From: Neospora caninum Liverpool
Taxonomy: Eukaryota > Apicomplexa > Conoidasida > Eucoccidiorida > Sarcocystidae
Length of the DNA: 64,000 nucleotides
Direction: 5' to 3'
Assembly (NCBI RefSeq): GCF_000208865.1
Contig: NC_018397.1
Location: 5,485,748-5,549,747 of the forward strand
Made by a program: the position numbers and the translations under genes. Under the pieces are notes generated by a model, which was given only the letters and a program-made list of their open reading frames with translations, did not search any database and was not told the DNA's origin. Positions within the stretch are counted from its first letter, which is position 1; each line of letters begins with the position of its first letter. Below are positions 13,601 to 23,667 of this stretch, in pieces.

Positions 13601-14413
13601 TGCGTGGAGCGCCTTGAGGAGGCTCTCGCCTTCGGTCTTGAGGGCCGTGAGGCGGTCTCGGAAGACGCGGAGTTCGTTTTGCTGCTGCGTGAGGATCAGC
13701 TGCTCCCGCAGGTGGACCACGTAGCGGAGACTCTCCTCTAGGCAGCCCCGGAGTTCCCCGGCGCTCGGTCCGTCGCCCGGTTGGCCTTGATTCGCCTGGC
13801 GCTGCAGCTCGCGTTGTTGTTTCTGGACCTGGGCCTCGACGTCGCGAATTTGCTGCTGCAGCTGCTGGACAGTCGACCGCTTGCTCAGCGGCTTCTGGAG
13901 CGCGGCCGTCTCCCGCTCCAGGGTGGCGTCGATCTCGCGGAGGAGACTGTCAAAGTCCTGGCCGAGTTTCTTCGCGTTCGGGCCAGCCGCGCCGCGACCG
14001 CCCGACTGGAACTGACTCACCGCCCGCTTCAGGCCCTCTAGGCGCCGACGGATCGTCGTCTCCTGCTCAGCGTAGTGACCAGCCATTCCAGTCGCCGCCT
14101 TTGCGGTCTCCGGACGGACCGCCGCGAGCACGGCTGCCTCCTGCTGGCGCTGTTCTTGCTTGCGGATCTTCTTCTTCAGATTCTTCTTCTGAGACGCGCT
14201 CATGTTGCTCGTGTCCACCTGCTGACGAGCCACGACGGCTGTCGCCGCCAACAATTCCTGGGTGCTGTCGCGTGCATGCGCCTGGTCAGACGGTGGAGCA
14301 TTCGCTTCGTGTTTCGGCGCAGCCTTCTCAGCCTTCTGGGGCACCGGAGTCGGGTTCGCGACAGCCGACTCCTCGGAAGTCGCTGCGGCTCCAGTTCTCT
14401 TCTTGCGGGCCAT
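10659..14413 (-). CDS. Multi-KH-domain RNA-binding protein
   Basis: Three exons on the minus strand, 14413-13007, 12567-12224 and 11760-10659, join in phase to 950 residues. The N-terminus is Lys- and Ala-rich and is followed by a long Gln/Glu coiled coil (about residues 170-260). KH-type modules follow. The clearest are the one ending exon 1 (VEGRTIGSVIGAGGANLRRV, with GAGG in the GxxG loop) and the last (PKEQVAAIIGRHGARVRKIQ, with GRHG). Two or three others have degenerate GxxG loops, for example ADRGQGVRDLEEQFGV. The tail has an RGG-like patch (GGARGNRRGQRGG) and an ETAFPSL motif, a pattern seen in several RNA-granule proteins. KH domains bind single-stranded RNA, so a cytoplasmic vigilin-like role in mRNA binding is inferred. 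Its targets cannot be judged. The start ATG is the first in a long open frame. Confidence 0.88.
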
Positions 14414-17400
14414 CTTGTGAGGCTTTACAACGCGCGAGGGCGAAAACGGGGAACGACGCGCTGCGGCAGGGAGGCGAGGGCGGGTCAGTTTTGGTCGGAG
14501 ACACGCGGAGAAAGCGCCGGGACACGATCGTCGAGACGGCCAGGAAGGCGGGTTTCCCTTGGAGACAGAAGAGACACCCTAGCCGGCACAGAGACGCGAA
14601 AGAACGGGGGAAAACCCACGACGACGAGGCAAAAATTCGCGATTGGAGACACGGGTTCGCAGGGGGGACGGCGCGGCAGAAAGGAAAGGACGCGGGATTC
14701 ACGGGACGAGGGGACGGATTCCGGAGAGAGAAGTGTTTTCGTCACAGAGGAAACGACTTGCAGAGAGGGCGAAAAGGCGAGAGAAAGGACGAAAATACCC
14801 GAGAAAAAGACCACCACAGTGGTGATATCCGTGGGGGGGGGGGGGGGGGGAAGGACAATTTTTCGGATCCTGCGCAAGACGCAAGTCGAGTCGCCAGGCG
14901 CAGAGGAAAAACCGATGGAGACGGGAACGGACGGAAGGCCTTTGAAAAAAGGTGAAAAAAAAGCAGAGGAGAGGCGTCGAGAGAGGGTAAGATCTGGACC
15001 AAAAAGACCGTCGCGCCACGTGAAAAGACGACCGGGAGTGGCAAAAGAGAGAAAGGGGGGCAGAACGGAGAGAGGGGTGTGGAGAAACGAGAAGAAAGAC
15101 GACGAACCCTCACATACAGCAAAGACAAAAGAAACCTTTTGCCGGCGAAAAACGAGGAAAAAAAGATTGACCAGGGCAGTGCTGCCTGGAAAGCCAAAGT
15201 CTCTCTCTATAAAGAGCGCGCAGCCCGTGCGCAGGTGCAAACAAGCAAACCCCCGACGCGGGTCTCGTCCCGTTTCTTCTCTCTGGTTTTAAGATTCTGA
15301 ACATGCAGAGGCTGCTCCGTGTGCCTCTCTCCAACGTGCACAAACTGTACGCGGCATTCTGGTCTGTGGACACCCAGAGCAACCCAACACAACAACCTCG
15401 GCTCCTTTCTCCGCGCGTGCGATGACACTTTCGCTCTGCGCCGGAAGGTTCCAAAAAAGTGTGTGATCCAGGCCTGTCTATCATCCGCGCAGTGGCAACG
15501 CCGACGAAAGGGTTGTTTACCCCACTACGTCCTATATCAGCCTGTCTATACACACTGCCGGAGGCTGGCGTAACACGAACTGCCCCCGACCCCACCTTCG
15601 GAGCGATCCTTCTTGATGGACGGTGGGTCTGAGCAGCGAGCAGAACCGCCTTATATACGGAACTTTCCGGCACGGTCTGGTTCGACATAGAAAACAGTCT
15701 CGATCGCTCACGGCCGAGAGCCTCTCAAAACACTGCACTCGAGAGGCCGGAATGAGGTCCAGACGACCGACGTTGCGCGAGGAGGCTTGGCAAAACCAGC
15801 GAACTTCTTCACTCTCTCGGTTCGTGGTGCCTATGAGGTGGACCTCTCCCGCCGCAAGATGCTGCTTGGGAGTGTTTCATTTGCGTTTCAACGGCGCAAA
15901 AGCGCTGGCAGACCCTCGGACGGGGTATCCGCGGGAGATAGACGAGTGTGAATCGCTGACGGCAAGCAGTCGCAGGGAACGCGATCCTGAGTGGTTCGAC
16001 CCGCACGTGAGAGAAGAGTTGTTGGGTGGACACGCAATAGAACAAAGACGCCATTCAGAAGCTCGTCGGGCTTTGCGGATTCCGCCGGTTATAGGACGTT
16101 TCCTGCGTTTCACTTGTTGGGGGTTCACTGGCTATCCGGTGACTCACGCACCGACGCGAACGCAAACGTGAGGGCCAGGGAAGGCGCAGTCTTTGCTGCC
16201 GGCTTTGTTGTGGACGATCCTGTGGACAAACTCCTCTCTGAAAGGCAGGAAACTCCAGCAGATACCTTCTGGCGTGCTCCGTGATTACACAAACTGTAGA
16301 CTCCGTGGCGATGCAGTCCTACATTGGTTGGCGGTCAAGGCGCAGCGATATCGAGGAGGACACGCGCAGGGCACACACTGTCGTCTAGTTCGATGCGCCA
16401 GTAGCAAAAGTAGGCAAATATACGGCCTCAGAAAGAGCAGAGAGTTACTTTCTGTGTAGCCGCTGCGGACGTAGGTTTTAGCGTTTTCGTCCGTTTCTTT
16501 GCGGCCGGCGGTCTCTTACCACCTTTTCTGTGTAGCCACTTTGCGTTTCGCAGCGTAGTACAGCAGCCAGCAGACAGACCCCCGGGCTATTTGAGGTGAA
16601 GGCTCTGGAAGGGGGAGAACCTTCTTTCGGGCCCTCCGGCGGTCCCGGCTTTCTTCCAACTGACACATCGCGTGATTGTTGCTGGTCCTGAGAAATTCCG
16701 CCCTCAGCAAACAACGAACTGCGACGTGTGTCAATTCCTCGTGGGCTGCTTGCTGTCTGGTGCGTCGGTCACCGGTTCCGGCGGTGCCGAGGTACTTTTT
16801 TTTTGAAAAATTTCCTCCGTTCTTCAAAAAACAATCCAGTCGAAGAGGAAAAAGAACCATGCGGGCGACCTTTTTGGCCTCCCTCGTGGGTGTAGCTGGC
16901 TTACCTCTTCAACAACGGACTAGTTTCAGGTTACTTTCTCTGCTTCGGGGCGCGTTGAGACATTTACCTTTGGAGTCAGTCACTGACGGTGGAGAACCGG
17001 AGTGCAACTCCTTCTGAAGCTATGGCAGTGTCTGCTGTTCCTTCCGAGCGTTGCTCGGGTTGCTCCTAGGCGTCAGCTCTGTGCGTTCTTCGGGTTAAAA
17101 TTGCGCAGCGTCACACCGCACCTTCGGTTTCTACGTCCTCGGCCTCTTGTCTTCCGTACTGTTAGTTTGCTCGATTTCATCTGCGCATACCCAAGTCTCC
17201 CATCCGATTCTAAGAGAGACCAGAGAGCGAAAGGCGCTCAGCACGCGACGACGGGGGAGGAGAAAAGGGAAAGAAGGTCGGAGCCAGAGAAAGGGAAAGG
17301 CAGGATACAAAGAACGGAACAGGGGAGACAGGAAGGGACTCCGGAGCGAGAGGTCGCGAGGGCGACGGGAATGCCTGGTGCGAAAGGGGGATGCAAAGAA

Positions 17401-17865
17401 GACGGGGAGAAACAGGCAAGACGTGCCTTTCCAGAAACCTGCTGTTTACGCCTCCGATCCTGGGAACTTGGAAAAGTGCGCTTGCCCTCAGAGGTTGAGA
17501 GACAGCTGTGCGCCGGGACTGCGAGGACGGCCTCATCCTTGGGCAGTGCAGAAAGTTCTGTCCTCCGGTTGTCCCTGGCGTCCCGTCGCTCATGTGACGG
17601 CGGAACCAGGGACAGGAGAGCAAAGACTTTCTGATTCCATCTCGTGTTCGCGCTCCGCCTTTCCTGGTAGAGACCAGAATAGCCACCGTAGCTACGCGGC
17701 ATCTAGGAGAGCCGCACCCTCGCTCACAGGATCCCCACAAAGGAGTCCTTTTCAGACAAACGCGCGGGCTTTGCAAGTGTCGCTTGCCCGTGATCGTTCA
17801 CTTCACTGTTCACACGCTGCGTTATCGCGCGGCAGAGTCGCTTTTGGAGCGGAATTCGTCACTCA
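14414..17865. promoter_or_regulatory. Divergent intergenic region between KH gene and mitochondrial-type gene
   Basis: This 3.45 kb lies between the two outward-facing starts and must hold both 5' UTRs and promoters. Open frames here (for example 14075-15292 and 17147-18247 on +) are purine-rich or arginine-rich, overlap one another and carry no domain. No TATA box is expected in this group and none was used. I see no supported gene. Confidence 0.5.
14833..14850 (+). repeat. Poly-G tract
   Basis: About 18 consecutive G, some 420 bp upstream of the KH gene start. On the transcribed minus strand this is poly-C, probably in the 5' UTR or promoter. Confidence 0.9.
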
Positions 17866-19221
17866 ATGGAGGCGTTCAAGAGGCTCAGTGGGCGGCGCTT
17901 TCCGGCGGACCACGGCGCCTGTCCACCCTGCCGCTCTTCATCGGGCTCTTTTGCGACTCTCTCTTCTTCGCGCTTCTCCTGGTCGCCCCTCGGCGTCGCT
18001 GTCTCCCGCTCGCCAGCTCTCTGCGCCGCCGCGCAGCAGGCAGGCTCCGAGACACCGGAACACGGCGTCGCCTCTCCTGCTGTCGCTTCTGGGCATTCTT
18101 CTGTTTCTGCCCCTCCGCGGGTCCCTTCCTCGGCCGGCGCCGGCGTCTCCGGGAACGCTGCGCAATTTTCTTCGCGTTTCTGCACAGAGCTGGTCATCGA
18201 CGCAGCTGCAGCGGGTCTCGCGTCTTTCGGCGTCTCGCCGTTCGTGACGATAATCGACAGGTCTATCGTGAGGAACGCCGCAGGCGTTCAGACGCTCTGG
18301 TCCTCCATTGCGGCCGGGTGCCGAGATCTGGTGTTTCGGCCGAGGCATCTCCTCGCAGGCCGCGACTTCCGGATCGTCTTTGGCGTCTACGCCGGGACGT
18401 ACTTCGTGGCGAACGGCGCAGTCACCGTCGGTCAGCAGTTCCGCCTTTCCGAAGGGACCGCCGAGCTGGTCAAGTTCTTGGGCACCACAGCTGCGAACAT
18501 GTTCCTCTGCATTCGGAAAGACATCATCTTTGCGAAGCTGTTTGGTACCCCGTCCGGCGTCGCGGGCGGCGTAGCTGTTGCGGAAGCCGCAGGCAAGGCG
18601 ACCTCGCGTAGGTTTCCCCTGGTCTCGACGCTCCTCTTTGTGTGTCGAGACTCCCTGACCATCGCCGCGTCCTTCAACGCACCGCCGTACCTCGCCGCGT
18701 GGCTGACTCGCCGCGCCGCCCGAGACGACGCAGGCCGCCGGGCGGGACCGCAGCCTCTCGGTGCGAACCAAATGGCGGAACGGAGAGAGGCTGCGCATGC
18801 AGGCGGCAGAATCCCGACGCTGCCCCAGGCGCACCGAGACTGGGCCGGCTCCGACCAAGACGACCCTGCAGCTGCGGGCGGCGGCGAGAGTGTCGGCGCT
18901 GCGCTGGAGGAGAAGCGCGTCTGGCGCCGGTTCACCCACAAACTCGCCACAGAGAAGGCTTTCGCGGACTCCACAGCTCAGCTGCTGTGTCCCGTGGCGG
19001 TTCAGTTCCTGTCGACGCCGCTCCACTTGCTGGCCCTCGACGTCTACAACAGGCCTGGGCACTCGAGCGCTCAGAGAACTTCGTTCCTCGTCGGCGCGTA
19101 CGCCGGGACGGTCGCGGCGCGCGCGTCACGCATCCTCCCCGCCTTCGGCATCGGAGGCATTCTCAACGCGAAAACCAAAGGCCTCCTGAGAAAGTACGCC
19201 GGCGACGCCCAGACCGAATAA
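17866..19221 (+). CDS. Mitochondrial-type membrane protein with three carrier-like motifs
   Basis: A single uninterrupted frame of 451 residues. Residues 1-100 are rich in Arg, Ser and Ala, hydrophobic in patches and low in acids, as expected of a mitochondrial presequence. The conserved-looking core has three proline-centred motifs about 125 residues apart: SPFVTIIDRSIVRN (124-137), FPLVSTLLFVCRDS (250-263) and STPLHLLALDVYNR (383-396). Spacing and pattern recall a degenerate form of the P-x-D/E-x-x-K/R signature that occurs three times in SLC25 mitochondrial carriers, with glycine-rich hydrophobic helices between. A charged insert (about 285-350) separates the second and third units. Location in the mitochondrial inner membrane and a transport-like fold are inferred. 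The substrate is unknown. The absence of introns contrasts with every neighbour except the secreted gene at 23021-21834. Confidence 0.72.
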   Translation: MEAFKRLSGRRFPADHGACPPCRSSSGSFATLSSSRFSWSPLGVAVSRSPALCAAAQQAGSETPEHGVASPAVASGHSSVSAPPRVPSSAGAGVSGNAAQFSSRFCTELVIDAAAAGLASFGVSPFVTIIDRSIVRNAAGVQTLWSSIAAGCRDLVFRPRHLLAGRDFRIVFGVYAGTYFVANGAVTVGQQFRLSEGTAELVKFLGTTAANMFLCIRKDIIFAKLFGTPSGVAGGVAVAEAAGKATSRRFPLVSTLLFVCRDSLTIAASFNAPPYLAAWLTRRAARDDAGRRAGPQPLGANQMAERREAAHAGGRIPTLPQAHRDWAGSDQDDPAAAGGGESVGAALEEKRVWRRFTHKLATEKAFADSTAQLLCPVAVQFLSTPLHLLALDVYNRPGHSSAQRTSFLVGAYAGTVAARASRILPAFGIGGILNAKTKGLLRKYAGDAQTE

Positions 19222-21833
19222 CGCGCAACGGACATGCAGCGAACGGGCAAAAGAAGGATGAAGTGCTCCGCAGTTCACCCAGACTCTGACGCTAGAGGCG
19301 AGTTTCTGTGGCGGATTCAGGCGTCTCCGGGGATCCCCCCTGTCGACACAGAGCGGGCGAAGGGAGGGCGAAGCAAGGGAGGAAGCGTGGAAGGTCGTTT
19401 GAGGGAAAAGAAGCGTGGCTGCGGGAGAAAGCAATGTAACTCACATTCCCACTGACACGACGCGGCCAACTGCGTGCTTGGCGCAGAGGGAAAATGGAAC
19501 GTTTCTTTCACGGAAGGAAATCTTAGCCGCCTAAAGTGCTGTGGGGGTGGGCGGGGACTTTCGACCTTGCTGACCCCCCTGGAACCAGGAGGTTCTAATG
19601 TGATGCGGGGTTCAACTCTCTCGCAGTGAGAGGGAGATCCAAAGGCCTTTGTAGATGCCCGAAAAGAACAGATTCTTCTCGCGGGCGCCACACTGAGGGA
19701 GAGGGCGTGGCGCCTGTGCGCACAGTTGCGCAGTACATGCTTATCTGCAAGATGTGCGGTTTTGAGGATTCTTTGTGGAGCAGCGCCTTTGAAACAGGTG
19801 TGAAACTGTGACGTGCGTGTGTCTATGGTTTTCGCCCGCAGTGTGTTGTTTTCGCTAACGGGAGATCCGGTGCGCCTTAGATGAGCAGGAATTCGACTTT
19901 TTTGCGTCGGAACGGCTCTTTTCGGTTATCTCTCGCGCAGTGTATTCTGTGCGTCTCTCCAAATGTAGAACGTTGTCACAGCACGCAAAACTGCTACCAG
20001 TTGTTTCCCGCTCCTTCAGCGACTCGCGCGGCATCCAAATATTTGCCGACTGTTTGTGTAGGTGCGGAGGAAGCAGGAGCAAACAGAGAGGCGAAATTCA
20101 CCTGCGTTCGGTCCTCAGTGCTGGACGACACAGAGGAACTCTCGGTTGCTTCAAGCATTTGTAGAGAGAGAAAAGGGGAGGCTGAACGGGCACGAACGCC
20201 TGACTTAGCTTATGTTGTTGCGCGGTTCCTTGTTGAAAGGATGGCTTTCCTCATGTCGAGTTTTGTCGAGCGTTCCAAGGAACTCCTTTGTAGGAGCCCC
20301 TCAGCAATCGAAGAGCATATAAAAACGCGACTGTTCGCGTGTACCTTTGTCGTGAGAAGGATGCGTCCGTGGTTTGTTTCCAAGAACCGGTCGCGCAGTG
20401 TGAAGCGACAGACCAAAGAGCGTCGGGGCCCGTTTGTATCGTCTGACGAACCAGCAAGCGCACTCCACGTGGGTTTGCGTCTTAGCGCACACGACGATAG
20501 ACGTGTCCAAATCTACAAGCTTGTGCACCTGCAGTAACTAATCTGTAGTTTCCTTTCTACATGACACTCGACTTCCCAAAGGCGAGCTTGACGGAGACAG
20601 GCGCCTGCATGCTGATAGTGACGGTCTTCACATCGACCGAGCTTCCCGTTTGGGACCAGCAGCCGTGGTGCCTGCGTAAGAAACGGACTCAGATTCCCAG
20701 ATGTTTCGTCTGCTACGCCTTCGAACAGGTTTCCTTGCAAACCTGAACGCTATACATTTTACATTCCGACTACGCAAGTGGTCTCCGGAGCAGGCCAACT
20801 GTTGTGGACCGATATTTCTTTCGTGTCCCAAACCGGTTGAAACGCTTTGCGGTCAGCAGGGCATTTTGGGGTATTCCCTCCCGTGATGGACTTGGGGCTT
20901 AGGCGGCCGTTCCTGGCGGCCGCACAGACACTCGGACCCAGGCCCTCAGGCACCAGGTTAGACGCGTATAGACTCCTGCCTTCCGGCGGAGCGACGGAAG
21001 AGACACCGCAATTCGAAAAGGAACACAGTCTTCCTTGCTCGCTTAGAGAAGCAGAAAACTGAGGGATATTGACAAAGTGTAAAACGCTGGTGGAGGCAGA
21101 CAATCCAGACCTGCATAACCCACACGCAAGACTGCCTCGCGGCATCAAGACCTGCGCGCGGACATTCTGTCGTGAGGATCGGTTGCGCGTGGCACGCGGC
21201 AGAGTCCCTAGAAAACAGGCCTCACCCGACACCGTTTCACAAGCTCCAGACGACCATTTCGCTGTCACATGCCTATGTTCACATAACCAGATAGATAAAA
21301 GGACTCTCACTCCTGTGTCAAGGACCAGAGACGCTCCCACAGAGCAGCCGGGGGCAAACAACGCGGTCAGCTCACGTCCTCTCCCCATCAACAATGCGCT
21401 GCCGCCGACGGGGACTCGGGGCTCAAACGAGGCTTTGTTTTTCCTCAACAACTTGTGTGTGCAACCCCGCTGTGTAGAGGAGTCAAGCGAAGACCGCCGT
21501 CGCGCGGGAATGATCGCGATATAAAGGAACACCAGTATGCACTCAGGGAAGAGTGAACCTACATCCTGGAACCGCATCGACGAGCACCTCTTCACTGGAA
21601 AACGTTTTCTTTCAGGGCAATGCCGGGCCCTTTCGTCTTCCAACAACCTGAAATTTGGATGCCGTAGAGGCCTACTCACGAATCGCGACATCTGTGAAAG
21701 CGTCGCAGAGCTTGAGTGCCGGAGGGTGCGTGTAGTACAAGCCTGAAGAAGGAAGACGCAGCACAGAGGATCGACAATTTCACGCCCGGGACGCATTCTT
21801 CAAAGACGCCCGAGACAACGGCAACAGTGTATT
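19222..21833. other. Convergent intergenic region, no supported gene
   Basis: This 2.6 kb lies between two gene 3' ends. It holds a 345-codon minus-strand ORF (21796-20759) with a Cys/Ser/Arg-rich product lacking any domain or signal that I recognise. The ORF lies just downstream of the secreted-protein gene on the same strand and may be 3' UTR. A 218-codon + ORF (19881-20537) overlaps nothing recognisable. Confidence 0.5.
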
Positions 21834-23021
21834 CTAGTACGACCGAGAAGCAACGAGAACAAACACGTACGACCGTGAGGCACATCGAGAGAAAAATGAA
21901 ACCCAACATTTCTCCTGACGATCATTCGAGTCTGTGGGGGGCTTACAAACTTCGGCGTCGAAGAAAGCGATAACTTGCTCACTGACGAGTTGTTCATCGG
22001 GGTTGCCACATGGGCAGCCTTGTTCCAGAAGAACGACTGAGTCTTTGCATGCAGTCAGTTTAAATCTTGGTTCCGGCTTCTTTTTCTCCTCTGCATCACA
22101 CGTGCACTTGAAATGGATGTTGTCTGTGTGCTTTGGTCTCTCGGGCTTGTTGTTGCGAATGTCGAAAGAGTAGTTGTACTTGGCCAGCTGACCATCAATA
22201 ATGAGGAAGATCTCGATATCCGTCTCGCTCGTTTTCTTGGCTGTTACCTGGAAATCTTTCCCAAACTGGAGAGCGCGCGTGGTCTTGGCAGGGAGATCCA
22301 GTTTGACGTTAATAAACATGTTGGGAGGGTGAAAAACCAAGCCTATGGTATCTACCTTCTTGCCCATCCCCACTGCTCCCAGGACTGCCTGGGGCCGGGT
22401 AAGTTCAAGACTCTTCGGAATGAAGAAGAAGCCCCATGGATAGAATTGGACAAAAAAGCCCCAGTCTCCCGATGCTGTTACCATCTTCGGAATAGCTGCG
22501 CAGTTGGACAGTTTCTCGAAGGTCTTGACAATATACGAGCCGTACGCGACCACCATATTGGTTTTGGGGTGTGTGCACGCAAAGCCGCCGTTGTAGTCCA
22601 CACAAGAAATGTTCATTGTCTTGTCATTCTCAACCACCAAGACAAGACACAAATTCTCCGTCAGCCGGAACATAGCCACCGACTGGTTAAGGATGAAAAC
22701 CAGGGGCTTCCAGGTCTTCGGGAACGCTGGGAGTCGATCGGCGTGCACGTACACTGCGACTTCAGGAGAGATCGGCGCCTTCAAGAAAACTGTCCTGTCT
22801 CCTTCGATACCCAATTTGCAATCGCCTCTCCTCCAGCACTGCATACACGCGACAGCGAGCGGCAAGGCCATGCGGCCGAAACATTCGACATTCGGTTCCC
22901 CGGCCGCGCGCAAGGCGCATGCACCATATTGCTTGCCCACGTCCAAAAGCAACACGATCACCAGAGAGATCAGATGTAATCTCAAAACTACGCATGCATA
23001 CTTTGAAAGGCGCTTGTACAT
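21834..23021 (-). CDS. Predicted secreted cysteine-rich protein of unknown family
   Basis: The open frame runs from 23174 to a stop at 21834. I start at the ATG at 23021 because it directly precedes a classical signal peptide: basic MYKRLSK, then a long hydrophobic stretch (VVLRLHLISLVIVLLL), then polar residues. The product has 395 residues. The mature part has about 17 cysteines, several in close pairs (CMQC, CTC, CPC), suggesting a disulfide-bonded extracellular or secretory-organelle protein. The middle is beta-rich (for example GLVFHPPNMFINVKLDLP and ETDIEIFLIIDGQLAKYNYS), vaguely recalling a jelly-roll lectin fold, but I assign no family. No second membrane span or GPI signal is visible. 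A GT at the Cys codon near 21945 could start a 3' intron, so the C-terminus is uncertain. It could also be spliced to the exons at 23667-23164. Confidence 0.6.
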   Translation of the reverse strand: MYKRLSKYACVVLRLHLISLVIVLLLDVGKQYGACALRAAGEPNVECFGRMALPLAVACMQCWRRGDCKLGIEGDRTVFLKAPISPEVAVYVHADRLPAFPKTWKPLVFILNQSVAMFRLTENLCLVLVVENDKTMNISCVDYNGGFACTHPKTNMVVAYGSYIVKTFEKLSNCAAIPKMVTASGDWGFFVQFYPWGFFFIPKSLELTRPQAVLGAVGMGKKVDTIGLVFHPPNMFINVKLDLPAKTTRALQFGKDFQVTAKKTSETDIEIFLIIDGQLAKYNYSFDIRNNKPERPKHTDNIHFKCTCDAEEKKKPEPRFKLTACKDSVVLLEQGCPCGNPDEQLVSEQVIAFFDAEVCKPPTDSNDRQEKCWVSFFSRCASRSYVFVLVASRSY

Positions 23022-23163
23022 GCGGCGCGAAACTCCACTGACAACAAGAAGATAATGGCAGCGCCAAGGCAACACAGTGTCACTGTGCGTCGCACCGCGA
23101 AATGCGTCCAATCTGAAGTTACCGGTGAACGAACGCTTGCAGTGGTGGGCCGGTATCCTGGCC

Positions 23164-23667
23164 TCATCCTCCACAATCGACTGTGTTTCCGCGCACCTTC
23201 ACATCGAATTTGCCTGACTGGACGGCCTTGAAGGGTTCTGGAAGCTCGTCGATTGGGTCAAGGAAGCGCAGCCGGCCATCTGCCCAACGCGTCGGCTTCA
23301 TTTGCAATTTCTCGTGTTCCGGCAGTGCCAGCCAGCCTGCAAAAAGTTTCCGCCAAAAGCTCGCGCACGTTGTGGACATGTGCGGTTAGGTAGCTGCTTG
23401 CATATACAGACACGCCTATCAGTGCCTAGGTCAGCATGCGTACCTACGTGGACATCGCGTTTCTAGTGTTTTGATCCAAGGCACGCCACTTTGGTCAGAT
23501 GTGTTGAACTGACTCCGCGTATCCCAAATAGGTTATGCACCCCTGCACGCGACGCTGTCACGCTTACCGGCACCGTCGTAGTATTGGTGTGGCGTCCAGA
23601 GGACAATGCCAGGCGGCAGAGGTACCTCAGTGAGGGGGTCGTAGCGACACGTCGAAAGGCGTTCCAT
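23164..23667 (-). CDS. Small two-exon hypothetical protein (or upstream exons of the secreted gene)
   Basis: Exon 23667-23568 starts with ATG and ends at a GTAAGC donor in phase 1. Exon 23336-23164 follows a TTTTTGCAG acceptor, restores phase and ends in TGA, giving 90 residues. The sequence looks like real protein (VPLPPGIVLWTPHQYYDGAG, WLALPEHEKLQMKPTRWADG, FLDPIDELPEPFKAVQSG) but I recognise no family. It has no signal peptide or membrane span. A CAG just upstream of the ATG could be an acceptor, so earlier exons are possible. A GTGCGC donor before the stop could instead splice it toward the adjacent downstream gene, but the phase did not match any acceptor I could find. Confidence 0.45.

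Noticed and set aside
19560..19640. tRNA-like B-box (GGGGTTCAACTC)
   Set aside because: No matching A-box, acceptor stem or cloverleaf could be built around it by eye.
20759..21796. 345-codon minus-strand ORF
   Set aside because: Long, but with no recognisable motif, no signal peptide and no splice partners. It directly follows the secreted gene and may be 3' UTR.
21834..23021. SAG1-related (SRS) surface antigen
   Set aside because: Secreted and cysteine-rich, but the cysteine spacing and strand pattern do not match the six-cysteine SRS domain and there is no GPI signal at the C-terminus.
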